From NCBI GenBank assembly GCA_050260375.1, contig JBLNCA010000049.1, forward strand, positions 5,013 through 69,012: a stretch of DNA of 64,000 bases, in the 5' to 3' direction. Positions 8,891 through 17,532 of the stretch are shown in pieces (within the stretch, counting starts at the first letter, position 1; each line of letters opens with the position of its first letter). The notes below the pieces were generated by a model that saw only the letters and a program-made list of their open reading frames with translations, made no database searches and had not been told where the DNA came from. This stretch comes from DTFZ01 sp050260375 (GTDB lineage: Bacteria > Bacillota > Clostridia > Christensenellales > SZUA-584). A program made the position numbers and the translations under genes.

Positions 8891-9837
8891 GACACCCCAG
8901 GCACCTTTATGCCGCGCAGTATCGCGCTCAATAGCGATTCCGGCGTTTCCCTGTCCTGATTAGCCTGCAGATTGAGTATTATGCGGTGTGCGAGCACAGG
9001 CTCGGCCATAGTTTGAACGTCGTCGGGAAGCGTATAGTCGCGCCCGTTCAGCATTGCGTTTGCCATTGCGGCGTTCATCAGCGCGAGCGAACCGCGGGGG
9101 CTTACGCCCAGCGAGATTTTAGGGTTGCTGCGCGTCGCTTCGGCTATAGAGACGATATAAGACAGCACGGGCTCGGCGCACTTTATAGCGGCGTGAATTT
9201 CCCTTAAGCGCATTACGTCTTCTCCGCTTGCCACGGCGGTGAGAGTTTCCAACGGCTTTGAGCCCTTGTTGCGCTTTAATATATCAAGCTCTTCGCTGCG
9301 CTTAGGGTAGCCCATGGAGATTTTCAGCAGAAAGCGGTCAAGCTGGGCTTCGGGCAGCGGATATGTGCCTACATGCTCCACCGGGTTTTGGGTGGCGAGC
9401 ACTATAAACGGCTGCGGCACGCTGTAGCATACTCCGTCTATGGTAACCTGGCCTTCCTGCATTACCTCCAGCAGGCTGGACTGCGTTTTAGGGCTCGTGC
9501 GGTTTATCTCGTCGGCAAGCACTACCTGCGCCATCACGCCGCCGAAGTTTACCTCCCGTTCGCCTGTTTTCAAATTGAAGCTCGTAAAGCCGGTGACGTC
9601 GGAAGGCAGCACGTCGGGCGTGAACTGTATGCGCTTGAAGCTGCAATTAAGCGAACGCGCGAGCGCCGAAACTAAAGTAGTCTTACCAAGGCCGGGAACG
9701 TCTTCAATCAAAACATGCCCGCCGCAGATAAGGGCGCAGAGTACGAGCTCGATTGCGCGCTCCTTGCCGACAATGACTTTTGCGATATTATCTTTTATGC
9801 GCCGTATTAAATCGAGGGTTTCGTTTACTTCGGTCAT
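8887..9837 (-). CDS. MoxR-family AAA+ ATPase
   Basis: The 316-residue cytoplasmic AAA+ chaperone-like ATPase has Walker A GLGKTT at residues 49-54, Walker B/sensor VVLADEINR at 105-113 and the family-typical ATQNPVEHVGTYPLPEAQLDRF segment near residues 150-170. MoxR proteins assist maturation or assembly of partner complexes, usually with DUF58 and von Willebrand-type proteins. It is first gene of the operon and overlaps the DUF58 gene by 4 bp. Confidence 0.92.
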   Translation of the reverse strand: MTEVNETLDLIRRIKDNIAKVIVGKERAIELVLCALICGGHVLIEDVPGLGKTTLVSALARSLNCSFKRIQFTPDVLPSDVTGFTSFNLKTGEREVNFGGVMAQVVLADEINRTSPKTQSSLLEVMQEGQVTIDGVCYSVPQPFIVLATQNPVEHVGTYPLPEAQLDRFLLKISMGYPKRSEELDILKRNKGSKPLETLTAVASGEDVMRLREIHAAIKCAEPVLSYIVSIAEATRSNPKISLGVSPRGSLALMNAAMANAMLNGRDYTLPDDVQTMAEPVLAHRIILNLQANQDRETPESLLSAILRGIKVPGVS

Positions 9838-9938
9838 AGCCGCTATAGTCCTTTCGATGGCTCTGTTGTTTTTTTATGAAAATGATAATGGTTTAAGCAA
9901 AGCTGTAAAATGAATAATTTACGCTGAAAATACGCCAT

Positions 9939-9967
9939 ATTATAACATTATTTAGCGCCCATTGCCA
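9939..9967 (-). promoter_or_regulatory. Possible promoter of the moxR operon
   Basis: On the minus strand, a perfect TATAAT (9939-9944) lies 17 bp from TGGCAA (9962-9967), about 95 bp ahead of the MoxR start. The -35 is poor, so this rests on the -10 alone. Confidence 0.35.
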
Positions 9968-10060
9968 TATCATTTTTTGCCTCAATTATTTTACATTTTC
10001 CATGAGGTTCGTTTTAAAAGGCGGCGTAATTGCATATGGACGCGCTGAAACGCTTTTTGG

Positions 10061-10066
10061 TATAAT
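10061..10066 (+). promoter_or_regulatory. -10 box of the tex promoter
   Basis: A perfect TATAAT lies 21 bp before the AAAAGGAG ribosome site at 10087-10094. No good -35 is visible 16-18 bp upstream. If this is the promoter, the in-frame ATG at 10002 lies outside the mRNA. Confidence 0.45.
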
Positions 10067-10103
10067 ATCGCTGCATGAATATCAGCAAAAGGAGAACAAA
10101 CAT

Positions 10104-12257
10104 CTGGACATCATAAAAACGCTTTCCGAAGAATTCAAAACCCCTCAGCAGTATGTAAAAAACATAATCTCGCTCGTGGACGGCGGAAACACAATACCGT
10201 TCATAGCCCGCTACCGCAAAGAGATGACCGGCTCTATGGACGACCAGGCGCTGCGCGAGCTTTCAGGCAGGCTATCTTACCTTCGCAATCTTGAAAAGCG
10301 CAAGGAGGAAGTTGCGGCTTTAATTACGGAAGCCGGAAAATGGACGGACGAGCTTTCAAAAGCTTTGGAGAATGCGAAGACATTGGCGGAAGTCGAGGAT
10401 ATCTACAGGCCGTATAAGCCAAAGCGCAAGACTCGCGCTTCCGTTGCGAGGGAAAAGGGCTTGGAGCCTCTCGCCGAAGCCGTACTGTTGCAGGACGCCT
10501 CGTTTATTCCGTTTAAAGAAGCCCAAAAGTACATAAACGAAGAAAAAGGCGTGCTTTCCGCGGAAGAAGCGCTGCAGGGCGCGTCGGATATAATAGCGGA
10601 GATAATAAGCGACGACGCCGATTTAAGAAAAACTTTCAGGGAGTATATCTGGCGCAACGGTGACGTCGTAGTTTCTTCCGACTGCGAAGAGGACAGCCTT
10701 TACGCCATGTACAGGGACTTCTCCGAGCCGGTTTACAGGATAGCGAGCCACAGGGTGCTCGCGATAGACAGGGGCGAGCGCGAGGGAATACTGAAAGTCA
10801 AGGTGCAGGCCGATAAGGAAAAGCTGCTTGTGTTTTTAAATAAAGCGTACGTAAAAGGCGCGAGCGAGAGTTCAACGCTTGTGCAGGCGGCGGGCGAGGA
10901 CGCGCTCTCCAGGCTTTTGCTGCCTGCGCTGGAACGCGAAATAAGGGCTGCGCTTACCGAAAAAGCCGCCGAAAAAGCGATAAAAGTATTTGCTTCAAAC
11001 TTGAAGAACCTGCTTATGCAGCCTCCCGTAAAGGGAAAAAACGTGCTCGGGCTCGACCCTGCGTACCGCACCGGCTGCAAGCTCGCGGTAGTGGACGAAA
11101 CGGGCAAAGTGCTGCACACGGCCGTAATATATCCTACGCCGCCGCAGAATAAGGTGGCTGAAGCTGCCGAAACGCTCAAAGACCTGATAAGAAGGTTTAA
11201 CATAACCGCCATCTCGATAGGCAACGGCACGGCTTCGCGGGAATCGGAGGAGTTTGTGGCGTCCGTATTGAAGGACATGGGGTATCCCGCCTCATATATG
11301 GTGGTCAGCGAGGCTGGGGCGTCGGTCTATTCGGCTTCGAAGCTTGCCGCCGAGGAGTTCCCCGAATACGACGTTTCGCTGCGCAGCGCCGTGTCGATAG
11401 CGCGGAGGCTGCAGGACCCGCTCGCCGAGCTCGTGAAGATTGACCCCAAAGCGATAGGCGTGGGGCAGTACCAGCACGATATGCCCGAGAACCTGCTGGA
11501 AGAGGCGCTGGGAGCCGTCGTGGAAGACTGCGTGAACGCTGTGGGCGTAGACTTAAATACCGCGTCGCATTCGCTGCTTTCGCATATCGCGGGCATCAAC
11601 AGCCAGACGGCGAAGAATATCGTTGCGTACCGCGAGCAAAATGGGCATTTTAAAAGCCGCGAGGAATTGATTAACGTCCCCAAACTGGGAAAAAAGGCGT
11701 TCGAGCAATGCGCGGGCTTCCTGCGCGTCGCGGAGAGCGACAACGTTCTTGATAATACCGCCGTTCATCCGGAAAGCTACGGCGCGGCATTGAAGCTATT
11801 GTCCATAAGCGGGCTTTCGCTGGAAGACGTGAGAAAGAGACGGCTTTCGGTGCTTCCGTTAAAGCTCAAAGCCGCCGGCGCGGAAGCGTTGGCCGAGCAG
11901 ATAGGCGTGGGAGTGCCTACGCTGCTGGATATCGTGGACGAGCTTCAGCGGCCGGGCCGCGACCCGAGGGAAAGCCTGCCGCAGCCGATGCTGCGCAAAG
12001 ACGTGCTGAAGCTGGAGGATTTAAAGCCGGGAATGGAGCTGAAAGGCACGGTGCGCAACGTAATTGACTTCGGCGCATTTGTCGACATAGGCGTTCACGA
12101 AGACGGCCTTGTGCACATATCGCAGATGGCCGACAGGTTCATAAAGCACCCTTCCGAAGTAGTAAAGGTAGGGGACATAGTAAACGTAAGAGTGCTGGAT
12201 GTGGACGTTAAAAGAAAGCGCGTCGCGCTTAGCATGAAAAGCGAAAAGAAGCCTTGA
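10104..12257 (+). CDS. tex: Tex: RNA-binding transcription accessory protein
   Basis: Tex is a conserved nucleic-acid-binding protein linked to transcription. It has a helical N-terminal Tex domain, a YqgF/RNase H-like domain (NVLGLDPAYRTGCK), helix-hairpin-helix segments (NVPKLGKKAFEQCAGFLRV) and a C-terminal S1 domain (GTVRNVIDFGAFVDIG). The open frame extends back to an ATG at 10002, but Tex homologues begin at the MDIIKTL-like segment. I therefore place the start at CTG 10104, 9 nt after AAAAGGAG and downstream of TATAAT 10061. That gives 717 residues, the usual length. CTG is a rare start, so the exact initiation codon needs proof. A weak terminator follows. Confidence 0.9.
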   Translation: MDIIKTLSEEFKTPQQYVKNIISLVDGGNTIPFIARYRKEMTGSMDDQALRELSGRLSYLRNLEKRKEEVAALITEAGKWTDELSKALENAKTLAEVEDIYRPYKPKRKTRASVAREKGLEPLAEAVLLQDASFIPFKEAQKYINEEKGVLSAEEALQGASDIIAEIISDDADLRKTFREYIWRNGDVVVSSDCEEDSLYAMYRDFSEPVYRIASHRVLAIDRGEREGILKVKVQADKEKLLVFLNKAYVKGASESSTLVQAAGEDALSRLLLPALEREIRAALTEKAAEKAIKVFASNLKNLLMQPPVKGKNVLGLDPAYRTGCKLAVVDETGKVLHTAVIYPTPPQNKVAEAAETLKDLIRRFNITAISIGNGTASRESEEFVASVLKDMGYPASYMVVSEAGASVYSASKLAAEEFPEYDVSLRSAVSIARRLQDPLAELVKIDPKAIGVGQYQHDMPENLLEEALGAVVEDCVNAVGVDLNTASHSLLSHIAGINSQTAKNIVAYREQNGHFKSREELINVPKLGKKAFEQCAGFLRVAESDNVLDNTAVHPESYGAALKLLSISGLSLEDVRKRRLSVLPLKLKAAGAEALAEQIGVGVPTLLDIVDELQRPGRDPRESLPQPMLRKDVLKLEDLKPGMELKGTVRNVIDFGAFVDIGVHEDGLVHISQMADRFIKHPSEVVKVGDIVNVRVLDVDVKRKRVALSMKSEKKP

Positions 12258-12294
12258 CAGCGGGCTGATATACAATCAATAGAAGATATGAACA

Positions 12295-12331
12295 GGAAGG
12301 CAACCGATATAGCAGGGCCTTTCTTTTTTAT
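12295..12331 (+). terminator. Probable terminator after tex
   Basis: GGAAGGC at 12295-12301 can pair, with a bulge, with GCCTTTC at 12317-12323, followed by a run of T (CTTTTTTA to 12330). The stem is short and the loop long, so confidence is moderate. Confidence 0.45.
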
Positions 12332-12375
12332 GCTCTGAAACATCGCGCCGAAAAGCTTAAAGGCAGGCGTTTTGC

Positions 12376-12404
12376 TTGACAGCCTGCTGCATGAGTGCTA
12401 TATT
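12376..12404 (+). promoter_or_regulatory. Strong promoter of the purine-degradation operon
   Basis: TTGACA (12376-12381) and TATATT (12399-12404) are separated by exactly 17 bp. Transcription would start near 12411, giving a leader of about 168 nt before ygeY. That leader carries a palindrome at 12421-12435 and one copy of the family-1 hairpin element. Confidence 0.75.
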
Positions 12405-12420
12405 TTGAGCATAAATATTA

Positions 12421-12435
12421 TTTTGGTAACCAAAA
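12421..12435 (+). promoter_or_regulatory. Palindromic operator candidate
   Basis: TTTTGGTAACCAAAA is a perfect 15-bp odd palindrome, about 10 bp past the expected transcription start. A repressor bound here would block the purine operon. A looser repeat, GTAACTCAGTTAT, follows at 12443-12455. The binding protein is not known; the YheO-type regulator at the operon end is one candidate. Confidence 0.4.
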
Positions 12436-12515
12436 AAAATTTGTAACTCAGTTATCCCAACTCTTCACGAGCCGCGAAACAATAAAACCGCAAAATTGAT
12501 TTATAGGCAACGGCA

Positions 12516-12557
12516 TACGGGGCCCCCGGCAAGCCATGAGGCTTGATGGGGGTGAAA
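12516..12557 (+). repeat. Family-1 palindromic element (single copy)
   Basis: This 42-bp unit begins TACGGGGCCCCCGGCAAGCC and ends GGCTTGATGGGGGTGAAA, with an ATGA loop. Its arms pair with two mismatches. It sits in the 5' leader just upstream of the ygeY ribosome site. Confidence 0.85.
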
Positions 12558-12578
12558 ACTAAAAGGAGCATAAGTACG

Positions 12579-13799
12579 ATGTGTCACAAGAATAGCGAAA
12601 TTCCCTGGAGCGAAATAAAACAAAAAGCGCAGAGCTATGAGCCTCAGATGACGCGTTTTTTGCGCGACCTCATAGCTATACCGGGCGAGAGCTGCGGCGA
12701 GAGAAACGTTATCGAGCGCATAAAAAAGGAAATGCAGGCTGTGGGCTTTGATAAGGTTGAAATAGATCCTATGGGGAACATACTGGGCACTATGGGCGGC
12801 GGCCCGAAAATAATAGCGTTCGACGCGCACATAGACACGGTCAGCATAGGCAACAGGAGCAACTGGACTTTTGACCCCTACGAAGGCTATGAGACGGAAA
12901 CAGAGATAGGCGGGCGAGGCGCTTCCGACCAGCTGGGCGGCATCGCGAGCGCGGTTTACGGCGCAAAGATAATGAAAGAACTGGGCTTATTAGCGGGTTA
13001 CACGGTGCTTGTGACGGGCACGGTGCAGGAAGAGGACTGCGACGGCCTTTGCTGGCAGTACATAATAAACGAGGACGGTATCAAGCCTGAATTCGTGGTC
13101 ATCACCGAGCCTACGGACGGCCATATATACCGCGGGCAGCGCGGAAGGATGGAGATACGCGTGGACGTACAGGGCGTATCCTGTCACGGTTCCGCGCCCG
13201 AGCGCGGCGACAACGCAATATACAAGATGGCGGAAATACTGCTGGAGGTGCGCGCGCTGGGCGACAAGCTAAAGTACGACGAATTCTTAGGCAAAGGTAC
13301 TCTTGCGGTATCAGAGATATTCTTCACGTCGCCGTCGCGCTGCGCAGTGGCTGACAGCTGCGCGATATCGATAGACAGGCGGCTGACGGACGGCGAGACA
13401 TACGAATCAGCATTGGAGGAGATAAGGCAGCTGCCGTCGGTGAAAAAATACAACGCGCAGGTATCGATGTATAAATACGACCGGCCGTCGTATACAAACC
13501 TTGTATATCCTACCGACTGCTACTTCCCGACATGGGTAATACCGGCAGACCGCAGCGCAACCGTCGCTATGGTAAATGCGTTTTCAGGGCTTTACGGCAA
13601 GCCCGTCGTAGACAAATGGACGTTTTCAACGAACGGCGTATCGATTATGGGCAGGTTCGGCATACCCTGCATAGGCTTAGGGCCGGGCAAAGAGGCGCAG
13701 GCGCACGCGCCCAACGAAAAGACGTGGAAGGCTGACCTTGTAAAATGCGCCGCCGTTTATGCTGCGCTGCCAACATGCTACAGGCAGCTCGACAAATAA
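12579..13799 (+). CDS. ygeY: YgeY: selenium-metabolism-linked M20-type hydrolase
   Basis: YgeY is an M20-family zinc amidohydrolase/peptidase found in selenium-linked purine clusters. It has metal ligands in FDAHIDTV (His84, Asp86), GASDQLGG (Asp117) and the catalytic pair Glu151-Glu152 (QEEDCDG), then a dimerisation insert and a C-terminal APNEKTW segment. I use ATG 12579, behind AAAAGGAG at 12561-12568, rather than the in-frame ATG at 12543, which lies inside the repeat element; this gives 406 residues. It is first gene of the operon and ygeW follows after 15 bp. It probably hydrolyses an acyl- or carbamoyl-amine intermediate of ring breakdown (inference). Confidence 0.92.
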   Translation: MCHKNSEIPWSEIKQKAQSYEPQMTRFLRDLIAIPGESCGERNVIERIKKEMQAVGFDKVEIDPMGNILGTMGGGPKIIAFDAHIDTVSIGNRSNWTFDPYEGYETETEIGGRGASDQLGGIASAVYGAKIMKELGLLAGYTVLVTGTVQEEDCDGLCWQYIINEDGIKPEFVVITEPTDGHIYRGQRGRMEIRVDVQGVSCHGSAPERGDNAIYKMAEILLEVRALGDKLKYDEFLGKGTLAVSEIFFTSPSRCAVADSCAISIDRRLTDGETYESALEEIRQLPSVKKYNAQVSMYKYDRPSYTNLVYPTDCYFPTWVIPADRSATVAMVNAFSGLYGKPVVDKWTFSTNGVSIMGRFGIPCIGLGPGKEAQAHAPNEKTWKADLVKCAAVYAALPTCYRQLDK

Positions 13800-13814
13800 A
13801 AAAGGGGAGACTAT

Positions 13815-15008
13815 ATGAGCACATTTGAACGACTTATAAAGCAGATAAAACATCTTGACTTAAAAGGCATGTACAACGGCGACTTCTTCCTTACGTGGGA
13901 GAAGACGGACGACGAGATAAAAGGAGTTTTCGCCGTTGCCGACGCATTGCGCGCGCTGCGCGAAAACAACACTTCCTGCAGGATATTCGACAGCGGACTC
14001 GGCATATCAATGTTCAGAGACAACTCTACGCGCACGCGCTTCAGCTTCGCTTCGGCGTGCAATTTGCTGGGGCTCTCCGTGCAGGATTTCGACGAGGGCA
14101 AGTCGCAGATAGCGCACGGCGAGACGGTGCGCGAGACGGCTAACATGATATCGTTCATGGCGGACGTTATAGGCATACGCGACGATATGTACATAGGCAA
14201 GGGCAATAAGTTCATGCACGATATCGTCGACTATGTAAGCGAAGGGTACAGAGAAGGAGTACTGCCGCAAAAGCCTACGCTTGTAAACCTACAGTGCGAC
14301 ATAGACCATCCGACGCAGGCCATGGCAGACATGCTGCATATAATACATCATTTCGGAGGAGCGGAGAAATTACGCGGCAAGAAGGTGGCTATGTCATGGG
14401 CGTATTCGCCTTCTTACGGAAAACCGCTTTCTGTTCCGCAAGGCGTAATAGGACTGTTTACCAGGTTCGGCATGGACGTGACGCTGGCGCATCCCGAGGG
14501 CTACGAAGTGATGAGCAGCGTAGAAGAAGTTGCAAGTAAGAACGCCGCCGCTTCGGGCGGGAGCTTTACAAAGACGAACAGCATGAGCGAAGCGTTCCGC
14601 GACGCCGACATAGTGTACCCGAAGAGCTGGGCGCCGTACGCCGCCATGGAAAAGCGTACGCAGCTTTACGCAGACGGAGACATGGACGGAATAAAAGAGC
14701 TCGAAAAAGAGATGCTTGCGCACAACGCGCTGCATAAGGACTGGGAGTGCACAGAAGAGATGATGAAGCTCACCAAGGGCGGCAGCGCGCTTTACCTGCA
14801 CTGCCTGCCCGCCGATATCACCGGCGTCTCCTGCCGCGAAGGCGAAGTAGCCTCAAGCGTATTCGACAGGTACAGGGTTCCGCTTTATAAGGAAGCGGGC
14901 TTTAAACCGTATATAATAGCGGCGATGATTTTCCTTGCGAAGGTAAGCGACCCGGCCGCGAAACTATGTGAGCTTAAGGAAAAGGGCTCAATAAGATGGA
15001 ACGGATGA
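13815..15008 (+). CDS. ygeW: YgeW: knotted carbamoyltransferase
   Basis: YgeW belongs to the ornithine/aspartate carbamoyltransferase fold. The carbamoyl-phosphate loop STRTR is at residues 71-75 (FRDNSTRTRFSF) and the HCLP motif near residue 333 (LYLHCLPADI). It is called knotted because its C-terminal half has the trefoil knot seen in N-acetylornithine-type enzymes. In this setting it probably runs backwards, phosphorolysing a ureido compound to an amine plus carbamoyl phosphate, which the next gene uses to make ATP. Length is 397 residues. The gap to the carbamate kinase gene is one base. Confidence 0.94.
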   Translation: MSTFERLIKQIKHLDLKGMYNGDFFLTWEKTDDEIKGVFAVADALRALRENNTSCRIFDSGLGISMFRDNSTRTRFSFASACNLLGLSVQDFDEGKSQIAHGETVRETANMISFMADVIGIRDDMYIGKGNKFMHDIVDYVSEGYREGVLPQKPTLVNLQCDIDHPTQAMADMLHIIHHFGGAEKLRGKKVAMSWAYSPSYGKPLSVPQGVIGLFTRFGMDVTLAHPEGYEVMSSVEEVASKNAAASGGSFTKTNSMSEAFRDADIVYPKSWAPYAAMEKRTQLYADGDMDGIKELEKEMLAHNALHKDWECTEEMMKLTKGGSALYLHCLPADITGVSCREGEVASSVFDRYRVPLYKEAGFKPYIIAAMIFLAKVSDPAAKLCELKEKGSIRWNG

Positions 15009-15009
15009 T

Positions 15010-15942
15010 ATGAGCAAAAAAAGGATGGTTATCGCGCTCGGCGGCAACGCGCTTGGCAGAACATTGCACGAACAGATGGAGGCAATACAAAAGACGAGCC
15101 GCTATATCGTCGCGCTGATAAAGGAAGGCCACGAGATAGTGCTGACTCACGGCAACGGCCCGCAGGTCGGGCTTGTTATGGACTGCTTTGACAGCTATAA
15201 GATAGACCACGACATAGACGCGTTCCCTATGTCGGTGTGCGTCAGCATAACCCAAGGGTATATAGGCTACGACCTGCAGAATGTGATGCGCGAGGAAATA
15301 CTCAACCAGGGGCTGCACGTTCCGGTATCCACCGTAATCACTCAGGTGATCGTGGACGCTGACGATCCGGCGTTTTTGGAGCCCACAAAGCCGATAGGCC
15401 TTTACCTTACCAAAGAACAGGTGGAAAACCGCAGCATAGAAGGCGAAACTTTTGTTTATTTCGGCGAAAAGGGATACCGCCAGGTGGTAGCCTCGCCTAA
15501 GCCAAAGCATATCGTAGAGTGGGAGACGATAAAGGTGCTGCTCGAGGCGGGGCAGCTTGTAGTAGCATGCGGCGGAGGCGGCATACCTGTCATACAGCAG
15601 GGCAACCACTTGAAAGGCGCGCAGGCCGTTGTCGATAAGGACCTCTCGAGCGCGCTGCTGGCGGGGCTGATACACGCGGATTACCTGGTGATACTTACAG
15701 CCGTGGAGAAGGTCGCGCTCAATTACGGCAAGCCGAATGAAATATTGCTCGACAGAATGAACATTGACGAGGCGCGGCGGTATATGGCCGAGGGGCATTT
15801 CGGCAAAGGCTCGATGCAGCCTAAAGTTGAGGCCGCGATACTCGCCGCGACGCAGAACCCGAACTGCAGGACTTTGATTACTTCGATAGAAAAACTTGCG
15901 GACGGTTTCAAAGGGATTACGGGAACGGTTATTGAAAAGTAA
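15010..15942 (+). CDS. arcC: Carbamate kinase (YqeA/ArcC type)
   Basis: Carbamate kinase turns carbamoyl phosphate plus ADP into ATP, CO2 and ammonia. The 310-residue protein has the amino-acid-kinase motifs ALGGNALG (residues 9-16), THGNGPQVG (about 46-54) and ACGGGGIPV (about 190-198). With YgeW directly upstream it forms the ATP-yielding step of purine fermentation. The gene may be called yqeA in this context. It is separated from ssnA by an array of four family-1 hairpin elements, so expression of the genes on the two sides may differ. Confidence 0.95.
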   Translation: MSKKRMVIALGGNALGRTLHEQMEAIQKTSRYIVALIKEGHEIVLTHGNGPQVGLVMDCFDSYKIDHDIDAFPMSVCVSITQGYIGYDLQNVMREEILNQGLHVPVSTVITQVIVDADDPAFLEPTKPIGLYLTKEQVENRSIEGETFVYFGEKGYRQVVASPKPKHIVEWETIKVLLEAGQLVVACGGGGIPVIQQGNHLKGAQAVVDKDLSSALLAGLIHADYLVILTAVEKVALNYGKPNEILLDRMNIDEARRYMAEGHFGKGSMQPKVEAAILAATQNPNCRTLITSIEKLADGFKGITGTVIEK

Positions 15943-15944
15943 TA

Positions 15945-16112
15945 TTCACACCCCATCAAGCCTTATGGCTTGCTGGGGACCCCGTATTCACACCCCAAAA
16001 AGCCCCACGACTTTTTTGGGGACCCCGTATTCACACCCCAAAAAGCCTCATACTTTTTGGGGGCCCCGTATTCACACCCCAAAAAGCCTCACGACTTTTT
16101 GGGGACCCCGTA
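15945..16112 (-). repeat. Tandem array of four family-1 palindromic elements
   Basis: Four copies lie head to tail: 15945-15986, 15987-16029, 16030-16070 and 16071-16112 (42, 43, 41 and 42 bp). Each begins TTCACACCCC and ends GGGGACCCCGTA or GGGGGCCCCGTA. The middles differ (ATCAAGCC or AAAAAGCC) but the arms stay complementary. They are inverted relative to the copy at 12516. There is no spacer between units. The array starts 2 bp after the carbamate kinase stop and lies 77 bp before ssnA. Confidence 0.93.
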
Positions 16113-16189
16113 TAGAGGGAACGCCCCCTGCCGACGTAGGGAATATGTCGTTTCGTTTTATATGACGTCAGGAAAACGAGGTCTCAAAT

Positions 16190-17515
16190 ATGTTATGTGT
16201 AGGTAACGGAATACTTATAACGCGCGACAAACAAAACCCGTTCATCGAAGACGGCTGCGTCGCCGTGGACGGCAACAAGATAGCCGACGTCGGGGCAACC
16301 AAAGCTTTACGGGAGAAATACGCAGGCGCTGAATTCTACGACGCAAAAGGCAATATCATCATGCCGGGGCTTATAAATGCGCACGGCCATATCTACAGCG
16401 CGCTTGCTCGGGGAATGGCGCTTAAGGACTCAAAGCCTTCTCATTCTTTCAAAGACATACTTGAAAACCTTTGGTGGCGCGTAGACAGGAGCCTAGGGCT
16501 GCCCGAGATAAAATACAGCGCGTACACGACATACATAGACAGCATAAAAAACGGGGTAACTACGTTTTTTGACCACCACGCGAGCGCGGGGCGCGTAAGA
16601 GACAGCCTGTTTGCCATAGCTGACATAGCAAGAGAGCTGGGCGTAAGGACGTCGCTGTGCTACGAAGTATCCGACAGGGACGGAGAAAGCACAGCTAGCG
16701 AAGGCATAGCGGAAAACGCCGCGTTTATAAAATACGCGGATAAGCAGGGCGGCGATATGATAAAAGGCATGTTCGGGCTGCACGCCTCGTTTACGCTTTC
16801 CGACAATACGCTTGAAAAGTGCGTCAGCGCCGCGGGCGGAGCGGGCTTTCACGTGCACGTCGCCGAAGGAATAGAGGACTTAAACGACAGCCAAAGCAAA
16901 TACGGCAAGCGCGTAGTCGAGAGGCTGTCAGGCTTTGGCATACTCGGCAGCCGTTCGATAGCTGTGCACTGCATACATATAGACGAGCATGAAATGGGTA
17001 TGCTGAAGCAAAACGATACGATAGTGGTGCACAACCCCGAATCGAATATGGGCAACGCGGTGGGTTATTCCGCTGCCGTGAGCATGCTTAAAAAAGGCAT
17101 ACTCGTAGGCCTCGGCACGGACGGTTATACGACGGATATGCTCGAGTCGCTTAAAGTCGCAAATATACTGCACAAGCACGAACTCCGCGACCCAAACGCC
17201 GCGTGGGCGGAAGCTCCGCAGATGCTGTTTGAAAACAACGCGGCCATTTGCGCGCGTTATTTTGGCAGCCCCGTCGGCGTAATAAAGAAAGGCGCGCTTG
17301 CGGACATAATCGTCGTGGACTACCAGGCGCCTACGCCCGTTACAGCGTCGAATTACAATTCGCATATATTGTTCGGCATGATGGGCAGGAACGTAATTTC
17401 AACGATTATAGACGGCAGGTTCGTAATGAAGGACAGGGAGATTCTAACCGCCGACGAAGAGAGGATATACGCCGAATCCCGCGAGACGGCGCGAAAGTTC
17501 TGGGAAAGAGTCTGA
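16190..17515 (+). CDS. ssnA: SsnA: putative aminohydrolase
   Basis: SsnA is a metal-dependent amidohydrolase of the chlorohydrolase/guanine deaminase group and a standard member of the ygeW-ygfK-xdhD cluster. The metal-binding HxH is His65/His67 (INAHGHIYS). Other expected residues are in HVHVAEGIED (about 223-232), VHCIHIDEHE and LGTDGYTTD. Length is 441 residues. It probably deaminates or opens a purine-derived ring; the exact substrate is not settled by sequence. It follows the hairpin array and is followed by ygfK after 17 bp. Confidence 0.92.
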   Translation: MLCVGNGILITRDKQNPFIEDGCVAVDGNKIADVGATKALREKYAGAEFYDAKGNIIMPGLINAHGHIYSALARGMALKDSKPSHSFKDILENLWWRVDRSLGLPEIKYSAYTTYIDSIKNGVTTFFDHHASAGRVRDSLFAIADIARELGVRTSLCYEVSDRDGESTASEGIAENAAFIKYADKQGGDMIKGMFGLHASFTLSDNTLEKCVSAAGGAGFHVHVAEGIEDLNDSQSKYGKRVVERLSGFGILGSRSIAVHCIHIDEHEMGMLKQNDTIVVHNPESNMGNAVGYSAAVSMLKKGILVGLGTDGYTTDMLESLKVANILHKHELRDPNAAWAEAPQMLFENNAAICARYFGSPVGVIKKGALADIIVVDYQAPTPVTASNYNSHILFGMMGRNVISTIIDGRFVMKDREILTADEERIYAESRETARKFWERV

Positions 17516-17532
17516 TATTAAGGAGCAAATGC

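Noticed and set aside
12543..12578. Longer ygeY start (ATG 12543)
   Set aside because: The extra codons come from the palindromic element and leader; ATG 12579 has the AAAAGGAG site.
15945..16112. CRISPR array
   Set aside because: Units are directly joined with no unique spacers, each unit is a self-complementary hairpin, and no cas genes are near. The same holds for 52052-52207.
15896..16206. Two open frames with repeating HPKKPH-like peptides across the hairpin array
   Set aside because: They are translations of the tandem 42-bp elements, overlap the carbamate kinase end, and have no ribosome site or homologue-like sequence.
17248..17532. N-terminal extension of ygfK
   Set aside because: This part overlaps ssnA in another frame. 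The GTG at 17533 has a good AAGGAG site and gives the normal YgfK N-terminus.
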